The notes under the pieces: model-generated
Told to the model about the DNA's origin: nothing
Database searches by the model: none
Seen by the model: only the letters and a program-made list of their open reading frames with translations
Origin: Gallionella sp. UBA4737
GTDB taxonomy: Bacteria > Pseudomonadota > Gammaproteobacteria > Burkholderiales > Gallionellaceae
Reading direction: 5' to 3'
DNA length: 6,369 nucleotides
NCBI GenBank assembly: GCA_002403995.1
Contig: DHIV01000006.1
Span: 1 to 6,369 of the forward strand
Part shown: positions 1 through 5,817 of the stretch, one piece after another
Layout: the number at the start of each line of letters is the position of its first letter
Numbering within the stretch: the first letter of the stretch is position 1
Translations under genes and position numbers: made by a program

Positions 1-137
1 CTAACCAGCGACTTGGCTATTGTTAACCAATGACTTTGTTGGCGTAGTTTGCCAACTTAGTCAGATGGCTATGCAAAGCCTGCCCGACATGGTTATGAGC
101 TTGTCGAAGGGTTGTCGGGCAGAGCCCGACCTACGGA
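1..137 (-). repeat. Diverged, inverted copy of the dispersed palindromic repeat, cut by the window start
   Basis: Read on the minus strand, this stretch follows the same plan as the repeats at 1381-1502 and 3284-3405. The best-preserved block is at about 55-90, including ATGGCTATGCA and GCCTGCCCGACAT. The outer end has CTAACCAGCG at 1-10. The inner end has a GTCGGGC-AGA-GCCCGAC hairpin at 114-130 followed by CTACG. A second possible stem pairs TGCCCGACA (81-89) with TGTCGGGCA (113-121). The middle (about 32-59) differs in sequence from the other copies but still forms a hairpin, TTGGC/GCCAA. The outermost arm that should pair with GCCCGAC (82-88) lies beyond the window. The repeat ends about 50 bases before the WecA-like gene. 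Confidence 0.75.
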
Positions 138-190
138 TTGTTTTACCGGGGCAGGTTTCACGGTGTTGAATTTTTTGTGATTGGGTTTTT

Positions 191-1306
191 ATGCAAGTTT
201 TTATTATTTCGATGCTGGTTTGTGCAATCTTGATTTTGTTGTTGCGTATTGTGGCGTATCGATATGGATTAGTGGATTATCCGGGCGGGCGTAAACAGCA
301 TGTGCAACCGACCCCGACGGTGGGTGGTCTGGCGATGTTTGTCGCGGTTCTGGCCGCATTGCTTATCGGTGATGCGCTGCACGGCAATATTGCAATATTG
401 CTGGGGTGTGCCGCTGCGCTGGTGGTGCTTGGCGTTCTGGACGACAAGCATGGTTTGTCGGTGTCATTGCGCCTGATGATCCAGGTATTCCTCGTGACAG
501 TGGTGATCGTTGGCGCAGATGGGACAGTCACGCATCTGGGGACGATGTTTGGCAGTGATATTCCGCTAAGTATGTTTGCCATTCCGTTCAGCGTGATTGC
601 GTTCATCGGCGGGATCAATGCGATCAACATGATCGATGGGGCGGACGGCATGGCGGGCAAGATGGCGTTGATCACCATGCTGGGTGTGGCGACGATTTGT
701 TATGTTGCAGGCGCTGTTGAAATGTTGCCGCTGACATGGGCGATGCTTGGGACGCTGGTTGGTTTTCTGTTTTTGAACTCGCGACTTTTCGTCAAACGCG
801 CATGGGTATTCATGGGCAATGCCGGGAGCATGTGGCTGGGGCTGGTGCTGGGCTGGTTCATGGTGCAGCTTACGCATGGAAGCGTTTCGGCAGAACCGGC
901 TCTGATACCGTGGCTGTTCGGCATCCCGCTGATCGATACCTTGGCCGTGATGTTTCGTCGGGCGAAGCATAAACGCTCTCCCTTTCAGGCCGATCGCACC
1001 CACATCCATTATTTACTGAGGCATATGGGATTTTCGACCAAGCGCAACGTATTGGTGTTGGGTCTGGCGCAACTGATACTGGTCGGCATCGGTGTTATCT
1101 TTTATCTGGAACATGTACCGGCATGGATCATCTTCTGGTGCTTTGTGCTGCTGCTGGTGTTTTATTACTACTTTTTCCACAATGACAGGAGAGGCGACAG
1201 AAGGAAAAATACAGCGGAGAACTATCCAGGCTTTCATGATAGAAGACAAAATACCGGCAATGGCAGGACAGGGGACAGAAGGAAAATACAGCGGATCTTT
1301 ACCTAG
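191..1306 (+). CDS. wecA: WecA/MraY-superfamily undecaprenyl-phosphate N-acetylhexosamine-1-phosphate transferase
   Basis: This integral inner-membrane enzyme of 371 residues moves a sugar-1-phosphate from a UDP-sugar (GlcNAc in WecA itself) to undecaprenyl phosphate, the first step of lipid-linked glycan assembly. Family motifs appear in order: DYPGGRKQH (29-37), VLDD with the Asp pair at 84-85, NAINMIDGADGMAG (143-156), GNAGSMWLG (209-217), PLIDT (246-250) and DRTHIHYLL (268-276), the His-rich cytoplasmic loop typical of WecA rather than MraY. About ten or more hydrophobic segments run through residues 1-328. The tail after residue 330 is basic and carries repeated DRR motifs produced by a DNA duplication. 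The start at 191 has only a weak ribosome-binding site but gives the expected N-terminal membrane helix. Sugar specificity cannot be read from sequence; the symbol marks the closest family. The neighbouring Wzi and glycosyltransferase remnant support a surface-polysaccharide role. Confidence 0.9.
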   Translation: MQVFIISMLVCAILILLLRIVAYRYGLVDYPGGRKQHVQPTPTVGGLAMFVAVLAALLIGDALHGNIAILLGCAAALVVLGVLDDKHGLSVSLRLMIQVFLVTVVIVGADGTVTHLGTMFGSDIPLSMFAIPFSVIAFIGGINAINMIDGADGMAGKMALITMLGVATICYVAGAVEMLPLTWAMLGTLVGFLFLNSRLFVKRAWVFMGNAGSMWLGLVLGWFMVQLTHGSVSAEPALIPWLFGIPLIDTLAVMFRRAKHKRSPFQADRTHIHYLLRHMGFSTKRNVLVLGLAQLILVGIGVIFYLEHVPAWIIFWCFVLLLVFYYYFFHNDRRGDRRKNTAENYPGFHDRRQNTGNGRTGDRRKIQRIFT

Positions 1307-1350
1307 ACCTTGATGATAGAAGAAATATAACGGCGGCAGAAGGCAGGGTA
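1196..1350 (+). repeat. 78-bp degenerate tandem duplication at the 3' end of the WecA-like gene
   Basis: Two units begin with GACAGAAGGAAAA at 1196 and 1274, a spacing of 78 bases or 26 codons. Both share TACAGCGGA and, further on, TGATAGAAGA. Unit one encodes a DRRKNTAE...DRRQNTG pattern. Unit two would encode DRRKNTAD...DRRNIT, but it has A4 at 1283-1286 where unit one has A5 at 1205-1209. The missing base shifts the frame and brings in the TAG stop at 1304-1306. Unit two therefore lies partly outside the present gene. The right boundary is approximate. Confidence 0.75.
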
Positions 1351-1380
1351 CTTCATCAAAATAAAATTTGCCCAACATTA

Positions 1381-1502
1381 GCATTCGTAGGGCGGGTTTC
1401 GCCCGCCGTCAATAAAATAATGTCGGGCAGGCTGTGCATAGCCATTCGGCTAAGTCACCAAAAGACGGTGACATAAGCCGCTGGTTAAGCCCGACCTACG
1501 AA
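1381..1502 (+). repeat. Composite palindromic repeat, copy A (122 bp)
   Basis: This copy matches 3284-3405 at 117 of 122 positions in the same orientation. It begins with a hairpin, GGCGGG-TTTCG-CCCGCC, about 1391-1407. After an AT-rich linker (AATAAAATAAT) comes a layered palindrome: GTCGGGC (1422-1428) pairs with GCCCGAC (1489-1495), CGGCT (1447-1451) with AGCCG (1476-1480), and GTCACC (1454-1459) with GGTGAC (1467-1472). The outer edges are inverted, ATTCGTAGG at the left and CCTACGAAT at the right. No coding content is visible. It resembles REP/BIME-like or MITE-like intergenic elements, and may also act as a bidirectional transcript end after the WecA-like gene. Confidence 0.88.
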
Positions 1503-1579
1503 TTATTTTTAAAATAGAAATGGAATTAGCCTGTACCGATCACTGTTTAATGTAGCAATATAAGTTCCCCCTCAAAATA

Positions 1580-1613
1580 GCGACTTTATGTAAGTATATT
1601 TCCATAAAGTCGC
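1580..1613. promoter_or_regulatory. Perfect 11-bp inverted repeat upstream of the ATPase (putative operator)
   Basis: GCGACTTTATG (1580-1590) is the exact reverse complement of CATAAAGTCGC (1603-1613), with a 12-base AT-rich spacer. It sits 31 bases before the ATPase ATG, where a promoter and operator would be expected. There is no following T-run on the plus strand, so it does not look like a standard terminator. The rest of the AT-rich gap 1503-1644 shows no other recognisable site. Binding by a regulator, or by the ATPase itself, is inference. Confidence 0.5.
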
Positions 1614-1644
1614 GTCCTTTTTGCATTTGTTGTATGCTGTGCGC

Positions 1645-2778
1645 ATGAAACGCTACCTCGACGATCTGGTGCTGAACGATCTTGCTACCAAGGCGGTTGT
1701 GTTGACGGGTCCGCGCCAGGTGGGGAAAACCACCTTGAGCAGGCAGTTGATGCAGTCGTTCGGTAGTGCCCAGTATTTGAATTGGGATGTATTGGCGGAT
1801 CGCGCGGTATTGCAGCGGCAGTCGTGGAATCCTCGAGCCGGTTTGCTGGTGATGGATGAGATTCACAAGATGCCGAATTGGAAGGCGTGGCTCAAGGGTG
1901 TGGCGGACGGTCGCATGGCCGGTCAGGCGTTGTTGGTGACGGGCAGCGCCCGCATGGAGACGTTCCGGCAAGCCGGTGATTCGTTGGCGGGGCGGTATTT
2001 TGCGTTTCGCTTGCATCCAATTTCGGTGCGCGAATGGTGCGAACAGCAGGGGGTTGATCCCGCTACGGCACTCGACCATTTGCTGGAGCGAGGGGGATTT
2101 CCGGAGCCTTGCCTGGCCGCCGATTTGATTCAGGCCGACCGTTGGCGGGCACAATATTTCACTGACCTGATACGCGAGGATGTGTTGGAGTTTTCGCGTT
2201 TGCATGAGATCAATACGATGCGGCTGTTTGTCGAATTGCTGCGCGAACGTGTAGGGTCTCCATTATCTTTGGCCTCGATTGCCCGCGATCTGGCCGTTGC
2301 TCCCGCGACTTTGAAACGTTACCTGGATATATTGCAGGCGTTGTTCATCGTCTTTACGCTGCATCCGTGGCATCGCAACGTCGGGCGCGCCATTCTGCAA
2401 ACGCCGAAGGTTTATTTTTTCGATACCGGGTTGGTGCGTGGCGACCCAGGGGTGCGCCTGGAGAATGCGATAGCAGCCATGTTGTTGAAGCAGGCGCACT
2501 TCCTGCAGGATAGCGCGGGCAGAGAGGTCAACCTGCATTACATCCGCACCAAGGATGGCGCGGAAGTGGATTTTGCGTTTAGCGAGGCTGGGGACTTAAA
2601 GCAGTTGATCGAATGCAAGTTGGGTGACAATAAGCCGCACCGGGCTTTGGCCCGGTTTGCGGAGCAGTTTCCCGGCGCTGACTCAGTGCAGCTTGTCTAT
2701 AACCTGCGGCAGGAAGAGTTCCGCAACGGGATCACGATCACGGACGCGGCGAATTGGCTTGCGCGGTTGGCAGCGTGA
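1645..2778 (+). CDS. AAA_14/DUF4143-type P-loop ATPase with C-terminal nuclease-like motif
   Basis: This is a member of the large, poorly understood family of prokaryotic ATPases with an N-terminal AAA_14 core and a C-terminal DUF4143 region, 377 residues and near the usual family length. Visible are Walker A GPRQVGKTT (22-30), Walker B LLVMDE (67-72), a sensor-like LLVTGSAR (96-103), a middle winged-helix-like stretch around SPLSLASIARDLAVAPATLK, and PKVYFFDTGLVRG. Near the C-terminus EVDFAF followed by LIECKLG resembles a PD-(D/E)xK nuclease-fold signature. The ATG at 1645 is chosen because MKRYLDDLVL matches the usual N-terminus; a TTG at 1621 would add eight unusual residues. No strong Shine-Dalgarno precedes it. 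The stop TGA overlaps the ATG of the following glycosyltransferase remnant. The biological role is unknown; these genes often behave as mobile orphans, and toxin or DNA-related roles have not been settled. Confidence 0.88.
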   Translation: MKRYLDDLVLNDLATKAVVLTGPRQVGKTTLSRQLMQSFGSAQYLNWDVLADRAVLQRQSWNPRAGLLVMDEIHKMPNWKAWLKGVADGRMAGQALLVTGSARMETFRQAGDSLAGRYFAFRLHPISVREWCEQQGVDPATALDHLLERGGFPEPCLAADLIQADRWRAQYFTDLIREDVLEFSRLHEINTMRLFVELLRERVGSPLSLASIARDLAVAPATLKRYLDILQALFIVFTLHPWHRNVGRAILQTPKVYFFDTGLVRGDPGVRLENAIAAMLLKQAHFLQDSAGREVNLHYIRTKDGAEVDFAFSEAGDLKQLIECKLGDNKPHRALARFAEQFPGADSVQLVYNLRQEEFRNGITITDAANWLARLAA

Positions 2779-3253
2779 TGCAGGGCAAGAGCATCGCCAT
2801 CGTCGGCACCGTTGGGGTACCGGCCAATTACGGTGGCTTCGAGACGCTGGCTGGGAATCTCGTCAAACACCATGACGCTGCATCGTTGCCTGATCCAATC
2901 ACGGTTTACTGTAGCAGCAGAAGCTATCCATTAAGGGAACGCTCTTTTTTTCTGCGCGGCTTAAATATGTTCCGCTCAATGCCAATGGTGCGCAGGGCAT
3001 TCCTTATGACATCGTTTCGTTATTCTCTGCGGTTTGGAATCGCAGCGATGTGATTCTGTTGTTGGGTGTGTCAGGCGCGATCGCGCTGCCTTTGGTTCGG
3101 CTTTTCTTATCGGCACACCCGCACTGTATGATGTTAAACAATTATTCATGGGAAATCTGGCAGGCTAATACATATCAAGTTTTATTCCAGATTACGTTAA
3201 AAACGACAATAATTTCGCAGGTGTCCGAAAAGCTTTTGGTCGGGCACCCGTAG
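2778..3253 (+). pseudogene. Broken N-terminal part of a DUF1972/GT4-type glycosyltransferase
   Basis: From the ATG at 2778 the reading gives MQGKSIAIVGTVGVPANYGG followed by FETLAGNLV, the hallmark N-terminus of DUF1972 family 4 glycosyltransferases (rhamnosyltransferase-like) that build surface polysaccharides. The frame holds to about residue 58 (RERSFF). At the T7 run 2945-2951 the similarity moves to another frame, continuing as SARLKYVPLNANGAQGIPYD, then DVILLLGVSGAIALPLVRLF. The first frame runs on without similarity to a TGA at 3051-3053. After about 3107 family similarity ends, and the second frame stops at 3251-3253 inside a palindromic repeat. About 110 of an expected 350-400 residues remain, and the UDP-sugar-binding C-terminal domain is missing. 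Even if the frameshift were a sequencing error, the gene would still be truncated. Its start overlaps the ATPase stop (TGATG), implying translational coupling or a clean junction. Confidence 0.85.
3107..3249. other. AT-rich segment of unknown origin between the glycosyltransferase break and the repeats
   Basis: Base composition changes here to noticeably AT-richer sequence than the glycosyltransferase piece to the left. The frame inherited from the pseudogene stays open to 3253, but the residues (for example NNYSWEIWQANTYQ) do not resemble the expected continuation of the family. A neighbouring frame also reads in a protein-like way (SSFIPDYVKNDNNFAGVRKA) after an in-frame TAA. I do not recognise either. 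It may be a scrap of another gene joined by a deletion. Confidence 0.4.
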
Positions 3254-3271
3254 GAGCGGGCCATGCCCGCC
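3250..3271 (+). repeat. Solitary short palindrome of the GTAGGAGCGGG type
   Basis: GCGGGC (3256-3261) and GCCCGC (3265-3270) form a perfect six-base stem around CAT, preceded by GTAGGA. It resembles the first hairpin of the longer composite repeat that begins 13 bases downstream, and REP-like intergenic palindromes known in many proteobacteria. It supplies the TAG that closes the glycosyltransferase remnant. Confidence 0.65.
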
Positions 3272-3283
3272 GGATCAAATTGC

Positions 3284-3405
3284 GCATTTGTAGGGCGGGC
3301 TCCGCCCGCCGTCAATAAAATAATGTCGGGCAGGCTATGCATAGCCATTCGGCTAAGTCACCAAAAGGCGGTGACATAAGCCGCTGGTTAAGCCCGACCT
3401 ACGAA
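3284..3405 (+). repeat. Composite palindromic repeat, copy B (122 bp)
   Basis: This direct copy of 1381-1502 has five substitutions: one in the left edge, two in the loop region of the first hairpin (TTT versus CTC), one in GGCTRTGCATAG, and one in the loop of the GTCACC/GGTGAC hairpin. Every stem is kept intact. Together with copy A it brackets the ATPase and glycosyltransferase remnant. The remaining 93 bases before the wzi start contain no clear promoter; TTGGAA at 3421-3426 is a possible -35 element without a convincing -10. Confidence 0.9.
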
Positions 3406-3498
3406 GACTTACAATGCGAGTTGGAATTAAAGCCTGCATGAAATTTTCCGTCAATCTTTAAAACGTGTTGCACTTCATTCTTTAACCAGGGGTAATCA

Positions 3499-5079
3499 AT
3501 GCATTCATATTTACAACTGGCCATCTCGATAAAAAAACAAGGGCTAACAATTTGTCTGATGGGATTACTGGGGTCGGTTTCTACTTTGACCTATGCAGAA
3601 CCTTCCGTACCCTACATGCCGACCTGGCAAGCGCGTCACCATCTGGAACGTCTGGTTGATGAAGCGGGGCTGCAAATAACCACCACGCATTGGCCCTTGC
3701 CAATGTCTGCTGTGCAAAATGCCTTGGATGATTTATCCAATGATCTCTCGCCTTCATTGGTGGAATCAAAAGAATTTATTAGCGAAGAACTTCTGAAACT
3801 GCGCCGGCAAGGCAAGGCCGAAGCACAGTTTCGTAACAGAGCCGAGGCGCCGGTGGGTTTTGGTGAAAACTACACGCCGGGCAGTTCCATCAAGCTGTCG
3901 AGTGCTGCCGCTGAATTCGGGCCCAACGATCTGCCGCTTGCTGCCAGGATAGGCATCCGTGTTGAACAAAATCCCGATTCATTGCAAACCACATTTACCG
4001 GTTGGGGTAAAGAAGGCCGGGTCCAGGCCAGGTTGGACGACACGGCTCTCGTTGCAGGAATTTCAGGGTTCAATGTTCAGGCATTCGCGCACCAGAACTG
4101 GTGGGGGCCGGGCTGGGAGTCGAGTTTGATCAATGGCAGCAATATCCCGCCATGGATGGGCGTTGGCATACAAAGAAGCGAAGTCAAGCCTTCCGGGTCC
4201 AAGTGGCTCTCATGGCTGGGGCCGTGGACTTTTGAGATGTTTGTGGCCCGGGCTCAAGACCCCATCGTGGTGGCAAATCAGCCCGATGGTTTTTATTTCA
4301 TAGGCACTCGCATGACCCTGAAACCTTGGTCCTGGATGGAAATCGGGCTGACCAGAGATATTCAGATGGGGGGGGCAGGAAGATTATCCGGCATTACCGA
4401 CATTCTCAACACAGTTTTTACTGGGGCTAGCGAGCATTCCTTTCAGGGTAGCACCCAGCAAGACCTGAGTAATGGGCTGGCCGGCTATGATGTCAGACTG
4501 AATTGTCCCAGGGGTGTACATTGCGCTTCCTACTTTCAATGGATGGGGGAAGATTCCTCGGGACAGAGCCATCTGCCCAATCAATTCATGACTCTGGGTG
4601 GTGTGGAATGGTGGAGTGCATCGGGTCGACACCGGGTGTTCACCGAATTCATGCAAACCTATACGCATAGTTTCCCGTGGAATGACTATCACTATGTCGG
4701 TAGCGGTTATCGCAATTGGTCTTACCCGCAAGGCCTTACCAATGGCGGGCGCTGGATCGGTTCCAGTTTTGGCGGCGATGCCCGCATTCTCACCATCGGC
4801 TGGCTGGATGCGGAATCCTCACGCCTGCTGAAAGTTTATACCGGTGAAACCAGTACTGCACTCGGGTCTTATGACCCCAATACCAATGCCACGGGTAATT
4901 TGATCGGACCTCATGGCAGATTGGCGGGCTTTGGAACTCAACAGAGTTTCAAATGGAATGCATGGACGATCACCCCTGAACTGGCCTATACCCATTTGGC
5001 GCAGGGACGATCGATCGGGGTCAATAAAACCAGCGACATCCGCGGCGGTGTGACTTTTAGCCGGTCTTTGGAGGACTGA
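3499..5079 (+). CDS. wzi: Wzi-family capsule assembly outer-membrane protein
   Basis: Wzi proteins are outer-membrane beta-barrels that bind group 1-type capsular polysaccharide and hold it on the cell surface. The product has 526 residues, somewhat longer than the roughly 480 of enterobacterial Wzi. An N-terminal signal peptide runs to about residue 33 (VSTLTYA before EPSV). A short alpha-helical region (about 40-105) includes the family-typical HWPLPMSAVQNALDDL. Then comes the barrel, with the signature QNWWGPGWESSLI (199-211) and many alternating aromatic strands such as WGPWTFEMFVA. The ATG at 3499 is supported by AGGGG at 3488-3492, six bases upstream. The C-terminus ends SRSLED, not in the aromatic residue common for barrels. 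It follows a repeat-filled gap and is convergent with the next gene. Family assignment is firm; whether a capsule or a looser exopolysaccharide is anchored cannot be told. Confidence 0.87.
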   Translation: MHSYLQLAISIKKQGLTICLMGLLGSVSTLTYAEPSVPYMPTWQARHHLERLVDEAGLQITTTHWPLPMSAVQNALDDLSNDLSPSLVESKEFISEELLKLRRQGKAEAQFRNRAEAPVGFGENYTPGSSIKLSSAAAEFGPNDLPLAARIGIRVEQNPDSLQTTFTGWGKEGRVQARLDDTALVAGISGFNVQAFAHQNWWGPGWESSLINGSNIPPWMGVGIQRSEVKPSGSKWLSWLGPWTFEMFVARAQDPIVVANQPDGFYFIGTRMTLKPWSWMEIGLTRDIQMGGAGRLSGITDILNTVFTGASEHSFQGSTQQDLSNGLAGYDVRLNCPRGVHCASYFQWMGEDSSGQSHLPNQFMTLGGVEWWSASGRHRVFTEFMQTYTHSFPWNDYHYVGSGYRNWSYPQGLTNGGRWIGSSFGGDARILTIGWLDAESSRLLKVYTGETSTALGSYDPNTNATGNLIGPHGRLAGFGTQQSFKWNAWTITPELAYTHLAQGRSIGVNKTSDIRGGVTFSRSLED

Positions 5080-5115
5080 GTGAGTGATTTGTCAGTGAAA
5101 TCGTCTTGAGGGACC

Positions 5116-5180
5116 CCTTGGGCGCGGTGCCGGAGCAGCCTTGGCATCTTCCTTCACCAAGGACCGGTGCCGCAGCGGCA
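5116..5180. terminator. Hairpin-rich convergent intergenic region, possible transcript end
   Basis: The 119-base gap between the convergent wzi and outer-membrane barrel genes contains CCTTGG (5139-5144) pairing with CCAAGG (5157-5162) over a 12-base loop, flanked by imperfectly matching GGTGCCGG and CCGGTGCC. A second small hairpin, TGCCG-CAG-CGGCA, lies at 5168-5180. Neither is followed by a clear T-tract on either strand, so a classical intrinsic terminator is not proven. Confidence 0.35.
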
Positions 5181-5198
5181 ACCTCCGTTAGGGCAACA

Positions 5199-5690
5199 TT
5201 ATTGTTTAGGGAAGTGATAGCTCACGCCGACAGAAATGTTGGTATTCCTTTTTGTTAGGCCTTTATCATCAATGCTGTCAGCAAACAACTCAGCCGCAAC
5301 ACTCAATTGATGGGCAACCTTATATTCAATTCCCAAGGCACCATTCACACGTGTTCCAGGCCCTCCACCAGTCTCGCCCAGTTTAACGTAGGGCATAAAT
5401 TCACCCTTTGGGAAGCCCAGCTTCACATCGCCACCATAATCATCACCAGTTATGGAGTTAGTATGCCAATCCGCAAAACCGTCTACGCCTAACAACACGT
5501 TACCAATATCCCAACCGTAACCTGCTTCAAGACCTGGATATAATTGATTGACAGTGTGATTGGTAGCCGGGCTGCTTGTGTTGTAGCCTACTTTGGCACC
5601 TAGATAGGCACCGCTGAATTCGCTAGCTTGTACGGCTGTCATGCTCAGTAGTGCGGCCGCCACGGTAATAGCCATTGTGCTTTTTTTCAT
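5199..5690 (-). CDS. Small outer-membrane beta-barrel protein (OmpA-like/opacity-type barrel)
   Basis: The product has 163 residues with a clear signal peptide, MKKSTMAITVAAALLSMTAVQA, cleaved before SEFSGAY (predicted around residue 22). The mature part has the alternating polar and aromatic pattern of an eight-stranded barrel, starting with GAYLGAKVGYN and ending NISVGVSYHFPKQ, where the last strand's Phe sits three residues from the end. The start at 5690 is chosen because AAGGAG lies six bases upstream; a longer reading frame to 5810 would add 40 residues that bury the signal peptide. No Cys pairs, enzyme motif or peptidoglycan-binding OmpA C-terminal domain is present. A good sigma70-like promoter precedes it, so it is probably a single-gene transcript. 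Role unknown; a structural or small-porin function is possible. The pairing with wzi may be coincidental. Confidence 0.85.
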   Translation of the reverse strand: MKKSTMAITVAAALLSMTAVQASEFSGAYLGAKVGYNTSSPATNHTVNQLYPGLEAGYGWDIGNVLLGVDGFADWHTNSITGDDYGGDVKLGFPKGEFMPYVKLGETGGGPGTRVNGALGIEYKVAHQLSVAAELFADSIDDKGLTKRNTNISVGVSYHFPKQ

Positions 5691-5696
5691 TGTTAT

Positions 5697-5702
5697 CTCC
5701 TT
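5697..5702 (-). promoter_or_regulatory. Ribosome-binding site for the small barrel gene
   Basis: On the minus strand AAGGAG is followed by six bases (ATAACA) and then the ATG at 5690. This strong Shine-Dalgarno match decides the start in favour of MKKSTMAI over the upstream in-frame ATG. Confidence 0.8.
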
Positions 5703-5742
5703 TATAGAAACCAGTTTAAGTACCATCGCAGCAATCCGATCC

Positions 5743-5770
5743 ATCATAATTTGGGATGACTTTACGCCAA
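5743..5770 (-). promoter_or_regulatory. Putative sigma70 promoter of the small barrel gene
   Basis: Read on the minus strand, TTGGCG (5765-5770) and TATGAT (5743-5748) are separated by 16 bases. Transcription would start near 5736 and leave a leader of about 46 bases before the ATG at 5690. The match to the consensus is good, but there is no experimental support in the sequence itself. Confidence 0.5.
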
Positions 5771-5817
5771 AAGAACAATTGCTGCCAGTTGTATGTAAAT
5801 GACAATTCAAAAATCAA

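Noticed and set aside
566..1009. Minus-strand open frame of 147 codons inside the WecA-like gene
   Set aside because: It is antisense to conserved transferase motifs, with shadow-like composition and no ribosome-binding site.
1621..1644. TTG start for the ATPase, adding MHLLYAVR
   Set aside because: The added residues do not fit the family N-terminus and no ribosome-binding site precedes it; the ATG at 1645 gives the typical MKRYL start.
1540..2205. Long minus-strand open frame (221 codons) antisense to the ATPase
   Set aside because: It lies opposite a well-supported P-loop ATPase; its residue content is rich in His, Gln and Arg as expected for an antisense shadow, with no recognisable motif.
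3050..3253. A separate small membrane protein of 67 residues starting MILLLGVSGAIALP
   Set aside because: Its first half is the frameshifted continuation of the DUF1972-type glycosyltransferase, so it is part of the pseudogene and not an independent gene.
1381..3405. CRISPR array or insertion sequence explanation for the repeats
   Set aside because: There are only two close copies 1.9 kb apart, no regular spacers, no transposase and no convincing target-site duplication; the internal palindromes fit a REP/MITE-like intergenic element better.
5110..5198. Small RNA gene between wzi and the barrel gene
   Set aside because: Hairpins are present but there is no convincing promoter or T-tract on either strand, so only a possible transcript end is listed.
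5691..5810. Upstream start for the small barrel protein adding 40 residues
   Set aside because: It would place a non-signal sequence ahead of a textbook signal peptide, while AAGGAG sits at the right distance from the ATG at 5690.
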